A stretch of DNA of 64,000 bases from Thermoanaerobaculales bacterium (GTDB taxonomy: Bacteria > Acidobacteriota > Thermoanaerobaculia > Thermoanaerobaculales > Sulfomarinibacteraceae). The first letter of the stretch is position 1. Each line of letters begins with the position of its first letter. This document shows, piece by piece, positions 33,448-46,389 of the stretch. The notes beneath the pieces were generated by a model. That model had not been told where the DNA came from and did no database searches. It saw nothing but the letters and a program-made list of their open reading frames with translations. The position numbers and the translations under genes were made by a program. The stretch spans positions 1 through 64,000 of the forward strand of contig JAOZPW010000001.1 of NCBI GenBank assembly GCA_029932545.1, read 5' to 3'.

Positions 33448-35957
33448 GCCTCGGTTTGGGGTTCATTATCAACTTGGGGTTCATTATCAACCGGTTCGCC
33501 CTCGTCGGCATCAATAACTTTGGCGACTGAAACGACCTTGTCCCTTTCACCAACACGGATAACTCGGACACCCTGTGTGGCCCGGCCCGCTTGTCGTATC
33601 TCCTCAACCCTGGTCCGGATGACAATGCCCTTTTCGGTGACCAGAAGTACCTGGTCAACCTCTGTCACACACCGGATCCCGGCGACCATTCCATTTTTCT
33701 CGGTGAGCCGGATGAGAATAATGCCCTTCCCTCCGCGTCCCTGCACACGGAATTCCGAGAGTTGGGTACGCTTGCCAAACCCCTGGTCGGTCACGACCAG
33801 GATGTCCGCCTCGGAATCCGCTTCGAAGGAGGCAACTTCCTCGACCCAATCGTCGGTCCCTATTGTGATTCCTCGGACCCCCGCGGCGGTCCTGCCCATC
33901 GATCGAACCTGATCCTCGTGAAAACGAATGGCCCGCCCGCGATGCGTTCCCATGAACACATGGCTGTTGCCGGTCGTCAGGTGCACGGTCAACAGGTCGT
34001 CGTCCTCGTTGATGGTGACCGCTCGTAACCCACTGGTTCTGATGTTTTCGAACTCACTGAGCGCGGTACGCTTGACCCTCCCTTTTCGTGTGGCAAAGAA
34101 CAGGAACTGATCCTCTTTGTCGTCAAAGTTCCGAACCGCCAAAAGGGTTTCAATCCTCTCATTTTCCCCAAGTTTTAGAAGGTTGACCATTGCCCGCCCC
34201 TTGGCGTTGGGGGCAACTTGGGGCAACTCGTAGACCTTCCTGGAAAAAACACGTCCGGTGTTGGTGAAAAAGAGCATCGTCGCGTGGGTCGAGGCGACGA
34301 AGAGTTTCCAGACCTCGTCCTCCGCCTTGGTTGCCATGCCCACCTTGCCCCGTCCACCTCGCCGCTGGGCCCGATATTCAGTCAACGCTGTCCGCTTGAT
34401 GTAGCCCCCACGGGTTACCGTGATGACCATGTCCTCTTCGACAATTAGATCCTCCATCTCAATGTCGGAATAATCGTCAACAATCTCGGTTCGTCGAACG
34501 TCTCCGAAAGTGGCTTTGACTACTTCCAGTTCCTCAATGACGATATCTTCGACCATAATGTCGGACCGAAGAATCTCCTCGAGATGTGCAATTGTTGCCT
34601 GGAGTTCCCGGTACTCCTCAAGGATTTTGTCACGCTCCAGGCCCGTCAACCGCTGCAGGCGCATGTCGAGGATGGCCTGCGCCTGAAGTGCTGACAACCC
34701 AAACTCTTCCATGAGGCCCGCTTTGGCTTCTGGGGGGTCTGCCGCTGCCCTGATGAGCTTGATGACAGCATCGAGGTTGTCCAGTGCAATGACCAGTCCC
34801 TCGAGGATATGGGCGCGCTCCTTGGCCCGGGCCAGGTCAAACTGTGTACGCCGCACGACCACTTCTTTCCGGTGGTCGATGAAATGGCCAAGCAGTTCTT
34901 TCAGGCTAAAGACCTTTGGCTGCTTGTTAAGAATTCCCAAAAGGATGATCCCGAAGGAGGCCTGCATCTGGGTCTGTTTGTAGAGTTGATTGAGGACGAT
35001 CTCGGGAATTGCGTCTCGTTTGAGTTCGATTACAACCCGGATCCCATCCCGGTCACTCTCATCTCTGAGGTCGGCGATGCCGTCAATTTTCTTTGTATGG
35101 ACCAGGCTGGCTATTTTTTCAACCAGGGTTGCCTTGTTCACCTGATAAGGCAACTCTTCCACGATGATACGTGGGCGTTTCTTGCCGTCGGGCTCTTCGA
35201 TGCGTACCCGGGCCCGCATCCTCAGGCTGCCTCGGCCGGTCCGATAGGCATCGACGATGCCCCGCCGCCCGTGAATAAACCCGGCCGTCGGAAAGTCGGG
35301 ACCGGGAATCAAGGACAACAGTTCATCGAACGACACCTCCGGGTTTCGGCAAACGGCCATAGCGCCGTCGATGATTTCTCCAATATTATGGGGCGGAATA
35401 TTGGTCGCCATACCTACAGCAATACCGGTAGACCCATTGACCAAAAGGTTGGGGTAGGAGGCCGGCAGAACCTGTGGTTCACTCATCGACCCGTCGTAAT
35501 TGGGGCTCCAGTCCACGGTCTCTTTGTCGATGTCGTCACCGAGAAGTTGATGCGCCAGGCGAGTCAGGCGAACCTCGGTATAACGCATCGCAGCAGCAGC
35601 ATCTCCGTCAACCGAACCGAAGTTGCCCTGGCCGTCAACCAGGATGTATCGCATGGAGAATTCCTGAGCCATACGAACGGCGGTATTGTAAATCGCCAAA
35701 TCGCCATGGGGGTGGTACTTACCCATGACGTCACCGACGATGCGTGCCGATTTCTTGTAGGGCCGGCCGGCGGTACTCCCGCTTTCCCACATGCCGTAGA
35801 GGATTCGACGGTGAACCGGCTTGAGTCCATCCCGAACATCAGGCAATGCGCGCCCGATGATCACGGACATCGCATAATCCAGGTACGAATTCTTCAGTTC
35901 TTCTTCAATAGCGATCGGCTGGCTTTGGCCTCGTGGCGTGTTATGGGTTTCATTCAT
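33444..35957 (-). CDS. gyrA: DNA gyrase subunit A
   Basis: GyrA is the breakage-reunion subunit that, with GyrB, introduces negative supercoils. The 837-residue protein has the catalytic Tyr in [11 protein letters not shown] near residue 122 and the C-terminal beta-pinwheel with the GyrA box QRRGGRGK, which distinguishes it from ParC. In the quinolone-resistance region the sequence is [11 protein letters not shown]: Leu and Asn stand where E. coli has Ser83 and Asp87. It follows gyrB by 11 bases in the origin-proximal cluster. Confidence 0.97.
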   Translation of the reverse strand: MNETHNTPRGQSQPIAIEEELKNSYLDYAMSVIIGRALPDVRDGLKPVHRRILYGMWESGSTAGRPYKKSARIVGDVMGKYHPHGDLAIYNTAVRMAQEFSMRYILVDGQGNFGSVDGDAAAAMRYTEVRLTRLAHQLLGDDIDKETVDWSPNYDGSMSEPQVLPASYPNLLVNGSTGIAVGMATNIPPHNIGEIIDGAMAVCRNPEVSFDELLSLIPGPDFPTAGFIHGRRGIVDAYRTGRGSLRMRARVRIEEPDGKKRPRIIVEELPYQVNKATLVEKIASLVHTKKIDGIADLRDESDRDGIRVVIELKRDAIPEIVLNQLYKQTQMQASFGIILLGILNKQPKVFSLKELLGHFIDHRKEVVVRRTQFDLARAKERAHILEGLVIALDNLDAVIKLIRAAADPPEAKAGLMEEFGLSALQAQAILDMRLQRLTGLERDKILEEYRELQATIAHLEEILRSDIMVEDIVIEELEVVKATFGDVRRTEIVDDYSDIEMEDLIVEEDMVITVTRGGYIKRTALTEYRAQRRGGRGKVGMATKAEDEVWKLFVASTHATMLFFTNTGRVFSRKVYELPQVAPNAKGRAMVNLLKLGENERIETLLAVRNFDDKEDQFLFFATRKGRVKRTALSEFENIRTSGLRAVTINEDDDLLTVHLTTGNSHVFMGTHRGRAIRFHEDQVRSMGRTAAGVRGITIGTDDWVEEVASFEADSEADILVVTDQGFGKRTQLSEFRVQGRGGKGIILIRLTEKNGMVAGIRCVTEVDQVLLVTEKGIVIRTRVEEIRQAGRATQGVRVIRVGERDKVVSVAKVIDADEGEPVDNEPQVDNEPQTEA

Positions 35958-35968
35958 GGGTTGTTCCG

Positions 35969-39471
<3,503 letters not shown>

Positions 39472-39500
39472 AACTGCCGGTGAGCGTGTAACCCCAAGTT

Positions 39501-40607
39501 CTACTGCCGCATCGGCATCAGAACGTAGATATACTCCTCAAGACGAGGGTCATCCTCAACCGGAACAACCACCGTCTGCGTATTTCCATCTTTCATCTGC
39601 AATTCAACAACATCAACATCCAGCGCTTGAAGAACATCCATTAAATAAACGGCATTAAGGGCTACATCGATCGATTCACCCTGATACGAGATGGTTAAGA
39701 TTTCTTCGGCACTCCCCTTGTCCGACCCCATGGAAATCAACGTCATCTCGCCGGCGCTCGGATCAAAACGGAAACGAACCCCTCGCGCCTTCTCATGCGC
39801 CATCAAACTGACTCGCCGAAGCGATGACAACAGTTCTTGTCGATCTACCCGGGCCCGGTAGGGATTATCTCTGACGATCACCCTTTCATATTGAGGAAAA
39901 CGGAGATCGACAATCCGGGACACCAGTGTCCTGTCTCCCATCCAAAAGCCCATATGGTTTTCTCCAACAGAAATGCGAACATTTTCGTCAGAGAAGCGAC
40001 TGAATTCCGTCAAGAGTTTTCGGGGGAAAAGTTGTTGTTCAAACGGAGGTGTGTCCATCGGCGCTGCAGCCCTGACGACTGCAAGGCGATGTCCGTCGGT
40101 AGCGGCAATTTCTATCTCACCTGGGAGAAGTTTAACCAACGCCCCGTTGAGCTGAAATTTTGGGTCGTCCTTTGTAATTGCAAAATCAATACGCTTCAAC
40201 ATTAACTGAAAAAGGTCGAGAGGAAGTTGATAGTCACTGGAATCCGGAACCTCCGGGACAGTCGGATACTCAGCCGGATCGGTTACGGACAAACGCGAAT
40301 GAAATCTTCCACTCGTGATTTCAACGGCATCTCCATCCAATCTCAGAACAAAATCCTCCGCCGGCAAATTGCGCACCAGATTCTGGAAAACCCGATTCTC
40401 GAGGGTCACCCTTCCTCCGGTGTGAACAGCGGCGGCACACTCCGTCAATATTGTCAGGTCAAGATCCGTCGCAACCAACCGAAGACCATCCTCAACCGTC
40501 TCGGCCAGAATGTTTGCAAGAATCGGAATTGTCGTTCGATGTTCGACAACACCCTGCAGAATTGAAAGCTCCTGAAGTACGAGGTTACGCTGTAATTTTA
40601 CTTCCAT
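39501..40607 (-). CDS. dnaN: DNA polymerase III sliding clamp (beta subunit)
   Basis: The beta clamp tethers DNA polymerase III to DNA. The 368-residue protein shows the three-domain clamp layout, with LQRNLVLQELSILQGVVEHRTTIPILANIL at the start, LVRNLPAEDFVLRL, the FPRKLLTEFSRF block and a C-terminal VVPVEDDPRLEEYIYVLMPMR. The ATG at 40607 follows GGAGGA and is preferred to the TTG at 40610. It lies downstream of dnaA across the putative origin. Confidence 0.97.
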   Translation of the reverse strand: MEVKLQRNLVLQELSILQGVVEHRTTIPILANILAETVEDGLRLVATDLDLTILTECAAAVHTGGRVTLENRVFQNLVRNLPAEDFVLRLDGDAVEITSGRFHSRLSVTDPAEYPTVPEVPDSSDYQLPLDLFQLMLKRIDFAITKDDPKFQLNGALVKLLPGEIEIAATDGHRLAVVRAAAPMDTPPFEQQLFPRKLLTEFSRFSDENVRISVGENHMGFWMGDRTLVSRIVDLRFPQYERVIVRDNPYRARVDRQELLSSLRRVSLMAHEKARGVRFRFDPSAGEMTLISMGSDKGSAEEILTISYQGESIDVALNAVYLMDVLQALDVDVVELQMKDGNTQTVVVPVEDDPRLEEYIYVLMPMRQ

Positions 40608-40845
40608 CAACGACTCCTCCGACGAAGGATAATCCCATAATCTGTGTAAAAGCTAACATAAGTATTCATCGTCGTCGAGACAGTGAAAAAGTAGCATAAA
40701 GCACGGAAATGTTCTATCGAAACAAGATAAGGGCTAAAAAACCTGTGTATATTTCTGTGTGTTTTCTGTGGAAGAGGGAGAGTCACCAGCAAAACCCACA
40801 GGAAAACACAGGTTATTGACATAAAATTCACAGGGGTCTGTGAAA
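40608..40845. other. oriC: Putative replication origin oriC between dnaN and dnaA
   Basis: This AT-rich intergenic stretch holds two 8-of-9 matches to the DnaA box TGTGNATAA (40643-40651 and 40744-40752). CTGTG repeats lie at 40743, 40755 and 40766, and opposing CACAG repeats at 40797, 40807 and 40829, spaced about one or two helical turns. TTATTGACATAAAATTCACA (from 40813) could be an unwinding element. Gene orientation changes around it. No perfect TTATCCACA box is present, so the exact boundaries are uncertain. Confidence 0.65.
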
Positions 40846-42162
40846 TCAGGGGCGCTGAAAATGGTCTGTGAAGGAGGTGAGTGTTGCGTCAAAATCCGGA
40901 TTGGAACGTCTCATTTTTCCAACAGTTTCAACCGCATACATTGCGGTTGAGTGATGTTTGGAAAAAAGGCGGCCGATTTCCGGATAACTGAGATCCAAAA
41001 GATCCCGAATCAGAAACATTGAGACCTGACGAGGAAGAGCGATAGATCGACGATTATTGCGACCTTTGATGTCGGAAACCCGAATACCATAGTGTTGGGC
41101 AACGAATCGAATAATGTGATTAGGCGTGGTTTCCTGTTCTTCTGGGAGGATATCAAAGAGAGCCTGGCGGACGACGTCGGTAGTCAGGGGTGCGTTTCTC
41201 AATTGGGAAAAAGCAATTGTACGATTGAGGCAACCCTCCAATTCTCGAACGTTGTTTTGAACTTGGCGAGCGATAAAAAGGACGACATCTTCGGGAAGAT
41301 CCCATCCTTGGGCCCGACCCTTCTCTTTCAAAATGGCACAACGGGTTTCAAGGTCAGGAGGTTGGATATCAGTCAGCAGACCCTGCATGAAGCGGGTGCG
41401 AAGACGTTCTTCGAGTCCCTTGATGTCGGCGGGTCGGCAGTCGGAGGTAAACACAACCTGTCTTCCGGAACTTTGAAGGGTGTTGAAGGTATGGAAAAAT
41501 TCCTGCTGTGTTGCTTCCTTGCCGCCAATGAACTGGATGTCATCGACTAAAAGGATGTCCACATCTCTGAAGGTCTGGCGAAACAGGTCAAGATCCTTGG
41601 TCTGAAGACAGTAGATAAACTCATTTACGAACTGTTCGGTAGTCAGGTAAACGACTCGAAGGCCCGGTTTTTTTTCGACGGCCCTATGAGCAACCGCATG
41701 GAGCAGGTGCGTTTTTCCAAGACCGGAGCCCCCATAGATAAACAAGGGATTGTACGTCTCTCCTGGCCGCTCGGCGACGGCTTCTGCAGCCGCACAGGCA
41801 AATTGATTTGACGGCCCGATGACAAAACGGTCGAAAGTGAAATGAGGAGTCAGGGGCAGCGTTTGTATTCTTCGGGTTGATTCCTTCTGGCTTGGAATCG
41901 AGGACGGTTGCACTGAACCCAAACGAACTTGGAATTGCCGACCAAAATGGCTCCGGGCTACGGCCTCGAGGTCGCTGATGAGATGGTCCTTGATCCAGTC
42001 GAGAACGATTGGTTTGTCGGAGGTCAGAACCAGGAGATCCTTTGTTTCCTCTTGAACCTGCAGCGGGGGAACCCAGGTTTCATAATCCTCATCACCGAGC
42101 ATTTGGCGGAGGTGCGGTTGAAGTGCAAGCCATTTATTCATAACCATCGGGGAGCTTACCAT
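40846..42162 (-). CDS. dnaA: Chromosomal replication initiator DnaA
   Basis: DnaA binds oriC and opens the DNA. The protein has an N-terminal domain I (WLALQPHLRQMLGDEDYETWV), AAA+ domain with FIYGGSGLGKTHLLHAVAH (Walker A), ILLVDDIQFIGGKE (Walker B), LRTRFMQGLLTDIQ (sensor), and the domain IV DNA-binding helix LFSKHHSTAMYAVETV, a variant of the usual DHTTV-type signature. The frame is open to 42204; ATGs at 42162, 42147 and 42141 are all possible and no clear ribosome-binding site decides. About 438 residues from 42162. Confidence 0.96.
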   Translation of the reverse strand: MVSSPMVMNKWLALQPHLRQMLGDEDYETWVPPLQVQEETKDLLVLTSDKPIVLDWIKDHLISDLEAVARSHFGRQFQVRLGSVQPSSIPSQKESTRRIQTLPLTPHFTFDRFVIGPSNQFACAAAEAVAERPGETYNPLFIYGGSGLGKTHLLHAVAHRAVEKKPGLRVVYLTTEQFVNEFIYCLQTKDLDLFRQTFRDVDILLVDDIQFIGGKEATQQEFFHTFNTLQSSGRQVVFTSDCRPADIKGLEERLRTRFMQGLLTDIQPPDLETRCAILKEKGRAQGWDLPEDVVLFIARQVQNNVRELEGCLNRTIAFSQLRNAPLTTDVVRQALFDILPEEQETTPNHIIRFVAQHYGIRVSDIKGRNNRRSIALPRQVSMFLIRDLLDLSYPEIGRLFSKHHSTAMYAVETVGKMRRSNPDFDATLTSFTDHFQRP

Positions 42163-42241
42163 CAACACGATTAAGGGACACCCCCGCTGATAAAGAAAAC
42201 ACAAACCGAAACAAAGGTGGCCCCTTCAGCGGCGTGTAGAC

Positions 42242-42270
42242 TTGACACCCGAGGAGTCCTGCGTTAAGGT
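42242..42270 (+). promoter_or_regulatory. Promoter of the rpmH-rnpA-yidC operon
   Basis: A perfect -35 TTGACA (42242-42247) is followed after 17 bases by TAAGGT (42265-42270), 34 bases upstream of the rpmH ATG. It lies in the short divergent gap between dnaA and rpmH. Confidence 0.55.
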
Positions 42271-42303
42271 TTGCCGCCCTATGTATTTGGAGTGTGATGT
42301 ATC

Positions 42304-42438
42304 ATGAAAAGAACATTCCAGCCGAACAACAGGCGCAGGAAGAAAAAACACGGGTTCCGGCTTCGGATGCGGACTCGCAACGGTCGCAAAATTCTCAGAG
42401 CGCGACGGAGAAAAGGACGCAAGACGATCTCGGCCTGA
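42304..42438 (+). CDS. rpmH: Ribosomal protein L34
   Basis: This small gene encodes a 44-residue basic protein ([20 protein letters not shown], ending GRKTISA), a full-length match to L34 of the large ribosomal subunit. GGAG at 42289-42292 is the ribosome-binding site. It is the first gene of the rightward origin operon. The entire gene lies inside an open frame that continues into rnpA, in a different frame. Confidence 0.97.
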   Translation: MKRTFQPNNRRRKKKHGFRLRMRTRNGRKILRARRRKGRKTISA

Positions 42439-42449
42439 GCGGCCGGGGC

Positions 42450-42827
42450 TTGCCCAAAACACGACGCCTTCGTAAAAGGGCGGATTTCCAAAGGATTTAT
42501 CGGAACGGCATTCGAGTCGTAGGCCGATTTGTTGTGCTGTTTGTGGAAACCGGTCCCTTGGCACAGAGGCGCCTGGGCATTACAGCGTCCCGAAAGATTG
42601 GGCCGGCAGTCACCAGAAATCGATGTAAACGGCGAATTCGAGAGTTGTTTCGATTGAACAGCAGGCTGTTGTTTGGTGGTGACTTTGATATGGTAGTGAA
42701 TGCCCGCCGGGGTTGTGCTGATGTGGCCTGGCAGGAAATTTTGCACGATTACACTCGGTGTCTGTCCCGTCTTCATCGGATCCTTGAAGAGAAAGACCGG
42801 GGCGAACCGACCGCAACCAAGAGGTGA
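42450..42827 (+). CDS. rnpA: Ribonuclease P protein component
   Basis: RnpA assists the RNase P RNA in cutting tRNA 5' leaders. The core protein, beginning LPKTRRLRKRADFQRIYRNG, has the family signature RNRCKRRIRELFRLN. A TTG at 42450 would give the usual length of about 125 residues. The same frame is open back to GTG 42294 and ATG 42297, just upstream of and right through rpmH, as in Thermus, where RnpA has an N-terminal extension encoded over rpmH. Which start is used cannot be decided here. yidC follows after three bases. Confidence 0.88.
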   Translation: MPKTRRLRKRADFQRIYRNGIRVVGRFVVLFVETGPLAQRRLGITASRKIGPAVTRNRCKRRIRELFRLNSRLLFGGDFDMVVNARRGCADVAWQEILHDYTRCLSRLHRILEEKDRGEPTATKR

Positions 42828-42830
42828 TCA

Positions 42831-44489
42831 ATGTCGATGGAAAAGCGAATTCTGATCGCCTTTGTGCTGTCAGCCATTATCTTTGCCATATGGTCCATAA
42901 TCTTTCCTCCCCCAAAACCGGTCCGCACCAAGGTGGTTGAGACGGCGGTTACGACGGCGGCAAGCACCGTCGACGAAACAGGGGTGATGGAAGAAGGCAG
43001 CGTTGAGACGGCCGCCGTTGCCGGCACACAAAGCCTTCTTGGTGCAACGGGCGGCGGGCAGGCGTTGGTTGTTAAAATGTCCAACGATGTCATGGACATT
43101 GCGTTCAATACGCAAGGTGCGTCTATTGAGAGTTTAGTTCTCAAGAGATTTGATGATGTTGCCGGAGAACCCCTGAATCTGGTTCAGTCTGTCGAACATC
43201 CCGAAAGAACACACCCGCTTCAAATGGTCATTGATGGGTCTCCGGACACACGGGTGTACGAGGCCGTTGAGACCAATGGGCTCCTGACGTTTACCTGGGC
43301 GGACGGAGAGGGTCGGTCGATCATTAAAACAGTCTCGATTGACCAGGGATACGGGCTGAATGTTTCGGTTGAGGTACAAGGCGTCGGCCCCGAGAGCGTG
43401 ATGAGTCTCGGTACCGGCATGCGTGATACCGGCCCTGTTGAAAGAGCCAACCGCTTTGCAACCTGGGGCGATGCAACGGTTGTGACGGTTGAGGACAAGG
43501 AAGATTACCGCCGAGAAAAGGTCGACGGCTCTGTTTCGGTTCAGGGAACCGGCTTGAGGTTTACGGGCTTTGAAGACACCTATTTTCTCAGCGTCTTCCG
43601 TGCCGAAGAAGGCGTGTCAAAGGTCGTAATTAACAAACTTTCTCTAACCGAGACCGACGACAAGGGAGAGGTGGTTGATCTTCCGGTTCTTCGTGTCGAT
43701 ATCGTCTCGTCTTCGGGCTTGTTCAAAGGAGAGCTTTTCTCCGCGCCGAAGGAATTTGACCTCTTACAGAAAGAAGGTGGGGGGCTGGAAGAGACCCTGC
43801 ATTTTGGGATTTTCCATCCGATCGCAGTATTTTTTCTTAAAGTCTTGCGATGGATTTTTGGTTATGTCGGCAACTGGGGTTGGGCCATTGTGCTTCTGAC
43901 GGTGGCCATTCGTATGGCGCTCTTTCCCTTGATGCACAAGTCGACGGTGTCGATGCGCCGGATGCAGAAGGTTCAGCCCAAGGTCAAGGCGATTCAGGAG
44001 AAGTACAAGAAAAACAAAACCGACCCCCAAGTCCGGCAAAAAATGAACCAGGAGACGATGGCGCTCTACAAAGAAGAGGGGGTCAACCCGGTGGGAGGGT
44101 GTCTCCCAATGTTGGTGCAAATGCCAATTCTCTTCGCACTTTACACGTTATTCGCCCACGCGATTGAGCTCCGGCATGCCCCGTTTATCTGGTGGATTAC
44201 CGATCTCAGCGCGAAGGATCCGATTTACATCACACCAGTGTTAATGACGGCAACGATGTGGTTACAGCAACGCTTGGCGCCACAGGCCGGGGATCCCAAC
44301 CAGATGCGCATGATGCGCATGATGCCGCTGGTCTTTGGAATTATGTTTCTTGGTTTTCCCGCCGGTTTGGTGCTGTATTGGTTGACCAATAATGTGGTTT
44401 CGATCCTTCAGCAAGAGGTTACACTTCACCTGGTAGGTGAGCGAAAACGGCCTGGCGGCGGGCGGCGGCAGGCGAAGGGGAAAAAGTAA
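42831..44489 (+). CDS. yidC: Membrane protein insertase YidC
   Basis: YidC inserts proteins into the inner membrane, alone or with Sec. The 552-residue protein has an N-terminal membrane helix (ILIAFVLSAIIFAIWSIIF), a large periplasmic beta domain (residues about 75-340) and the conserved 60KD-IMP domain from about 350, with GNWGWAIVLLTVAIRM, QKVQPKVKAIQEKYK and NPVGGCLPMLVQMPILFALYTLF. It is the long Gram-negative form. No yidD separates it from rnpA. The stop overlaps the jag start. Confidence 0.96.
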   Translation: MSMEKRILIAFVLSAIIFAIWSIIFPPPKPVRTKVVETAVTTAASTVDETGVMEEGSVETAAVAGTQSLLGATGGGQALVVKMSNDVMDIAFNTQGASIESLVLKRFDDVAGEPLNLVQSVEHPERTHPLQMVIDGSPDTRVYEAVETNGLLTFTWADGEGRSIIKTVSIDQGYGLNVSVEVQGVGPESVMSLGTGMRDTGPVERANRFATWGDATVVTVEDKEDYRREKVDGSVSVQGTGLRFTGFEDTYFLSVFRAEEGVSKVVINKLSLTETDDKGEVVDLPVLRVDIVSSSGLFKGELFSAPKEFDLLQKEGGGLEETLHFGIFHPIAVFFLKVLRWIFGYVGNWGWAIVLLTVAIRMALFPLMHKSTVSMRRMQKVQPKVKAIQEKYKKNKTDPQVRQKMNQETMALYKEEGVNPVGGCLPMLVQMPILFALYTLFAHAIELRHAPFIWWITDLSAKDPIYITPVLMTATMWLQQRLAPQAGDPNQMRMMRMMPLVFGIMFLGFPAGLVLYWLTNNVVSILQQEVTLHLVGERKRPGGGRRQAKGKK

Positions 44490-45088
44490 TGGAACAGACT
44501 GACCATCGTTTTCGGGGAGGAAACCTGGACGAGAGCTTAACTGCCGCATGTACCGGCCTTCGGGCCCATGTGGGTGAAATTCAGTATGAGATCCTCGAGG
44601 AGGACCGGGACGGGGTTGAGATTGAAGCGAGAGTTGACCCCGTGGCGGTCCTGGGGCTGTTTCTATCAGAAACATTCAAGGCCGGGGATCTCGATCTTCA
44701 GGTTCGGTTGTCCGATGGTCCGGAAGCGTTAGGTGGGGACCTTTGTGGGGGCGACTTTAGAGTATTGACAGCCGGGCTGGGGAAGGGCCTGGATGCGCTC
44801 CAATACCTCTGCAACCGTGTATTGAACAGGCGGCTTCAAGACCACGTACCGGTCCATCTCGATGGTGAGGGCTATAAAGAGCGGAGGGCCGTAAAGCTTC
44901 AAGATGAAGCAGAGTCGGCGGCGGATTCAGCGATGCAGCAGCGAGGCGCCGTAACACTCGGCCCATATACACCGGCTGTGCGGAGAGAGATTCACCTCGC
45001 TTTGGCTGACGACCCGGATGTTGAGACATTTTCCGATGGTGAAGGCTTTCTCAAGCGGATTGTCGTCCGTCCTCTCGGGCGGCGCTGA
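44489..45088 (+). CDS. jag: Jag/KhpB-like KH-R3H RNA-binding protein
   Basis: The 199-residue protein has a KH-like domain (about residues 50-125, LGKGLDALQYLCNRVLNRRL) and a C-terminal R3H domain (LGPYTPAVRREIHLALADDPDVETFSDGEGFLKRIVVRP). Relatives (Jag/EloR/KhpB) bind RNA and affect cell elongation and are nearly always downstream of yidC, as here. The ATG overlaps the yidC stop by one base, and its 3' end overlaps mnmE. Confidence 0.9.
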   Translation: MEQTDHRFRGGNLDESLTAACTGLRAHVGEIQYEILEEDRDGVEIEARVDPVAVLGLFLSETFKAGDLDLQVRLSDGPEALGGDLCGGDFRVLTAGLGKGLDALQYLCNRVLNRRLQDHVPVHLDGEGYKERRAVKLQDEAESAADSAMQQRGAVTLGPYTPAVRREIHLALADDPDVETFSDGEGFLKRIVVRPLGRR

Positions 45089-46382
45089 CACGATCGTCGC
45101 TCGTGCGACGGCGGCCGGCGCTTCTGCGTTGGCTGTGATTCGTGTGAGCGGCCCGGAAACCTGCAGGTTGGCCGGGCTTCTTTCCCCAGACATCAACATG
45201 GCGTCGCCCTGGCGGGCCGGGGTGGTTCGGCTTCACGACGAGAGTGGCGTTTTTTTAGAGGAAGCAATCATTATTCCTTATCGGGCGCCGAGGAGCTATA
45301 CCGGTGAGGACATGCTGGAGTTGATGGTCCACGGTTCCCGGTGGATTGTTGATGCCGTTGTTGGGACTATTATTTCCGCTGGTGCGCGGCAGGCTGCACC
45401 CGGAGAGTTCACCCGGCGGGCTGTTGCCAACGGCAAAATGGATCTGGTCCAGGCCGAAGCAGTCAACGAAGTCATTCAGGCGGAGACTGAATGGCAGGCG
45501 CGAATGGCCAGAGAACAGCTTCACGGGGTACTGTCACAGGAGTTTAGGGCTTTGAAGGACGCGCTTGTGGCCCTCTTGGCTGAGGTTGAGGGGTCGTTGG
45601 ACTTCGAAGAACAGGGTGTCGTTGTTGACCAGGGGGCGCACGAAGCGGCCAGGAAGGGCTGTGTGGCCCGAATTGACACATTGTTGGTCACTGTGGGCGC
45701 AGGGGTTCGGGTGCGGGAGGGGGCTCGCGTTGTCATTGTCGGCAAGCCCAATGCTGGTAAATCGACGCTGTTTAACACGCTTCTAGCGCGGGAACGGGCT
45801 ATTGTGGCGCCAACACCAGGAACAACGCGGGATGTTCTCGAGGCCGAACTCGAGATCGAAGGCCTGCCGGTGATTTTGGTGGACACGGCGGGCCTCCGGG
45901 AAGCGGAAGACCCTACCGAAGCTGAAGGTGTCAGACGGGCGCGCCGAGAAGAAGAAAGGGCAGATCTTATTGTGGCCCTTTGGGACGTTGAAGATTATAA
46001 CACACTGTGTTTTCATGAGTTTAAGAATACCGGAAGGCGATTAGACATTGTCAGCAAGGCAGACCTGGCCGAACAACAAATTGAAGGGGTTTTGGCTATT
46101 TCTTGTCTAACCGGCCAGGGGGTGGATCAACTTCTAGAAGAAATCCATCTACGGGTGGCGGCGCCGGTGGCGGCTATGGAAGGCTCAGTTGCAGTCAATT
46201 TGCGCCAGGCCGAGGCCCTTCTGCGGGCCCGAAAATGCCTAGAGACACTGATTTCTGTGCCCCAAGAGGTGGCTGCGTTAGAAATTCGGTCGGCCATGCT
46301 GGCGTTGCACGAAATCCTGGGCTCGTTGGATGACAACGAGGTTCTTGACGCAGTCTTTTCGTCCTTTTGTGTGGGCAAGTGA
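45039..46382 (+). CDS. mnmE: tRNA modification GTPase MnmE
   Basis: MnmE works with MnmG to add a carboxymethylaminomethyl group to the wobble U34 of some tRNAs. The protein has the N-terminal folate-binding domain (DTIVARATAAGASALAVIRVSG), a central GTPase domain with GKPNAGKSTLFNTLL, TPGTTRD and DTAGLRE, and the C-terminal SSFCVGK with the catalytic Cys. About 447 residues. The frame is open from 45018, and the start lies within the end of jag, so the exact start is uncertain. Confidence 0.95.
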   Translation: MKAFSSGLSSVLSGGADTIVARATAAGASALAVIRVSGPETCRLAGLLSPDINMASPWRAGVVRLHDESGVFLEEAIIIPYRAPRSYTGEDMLELMVHGSRWIVDAVVGTIISAGARQAAPGEFTRRAVANGKMDLVQAEAVNEVIQAETEWQARMAREQLHGVLSQEFRALKDALVALLAEVEGSLDFEEQGVVVDQGAHEAARKGCVARIDTLLVTVGAGVRVREGARVVIVGKPNAGKSTLFNTLLARERAIVAPTPGTTRDVLEAELEIEGLPVILVDTAGLREAEDPTEAEGVRRARREEERADLIVALWDVEDYNTLCFHEFKNTGRRLDIVSKADLAEQQIEGVLAISCLTGQGVDQLLEEIHLRVAAPVAAMEGSVAVNLRQAEALLRARKCLETLISVPQEVAALEIRSAMLALHEILGSLDDNEVLDAVFSSFCVGK

Positions 46383-46389
46383 GAACACC

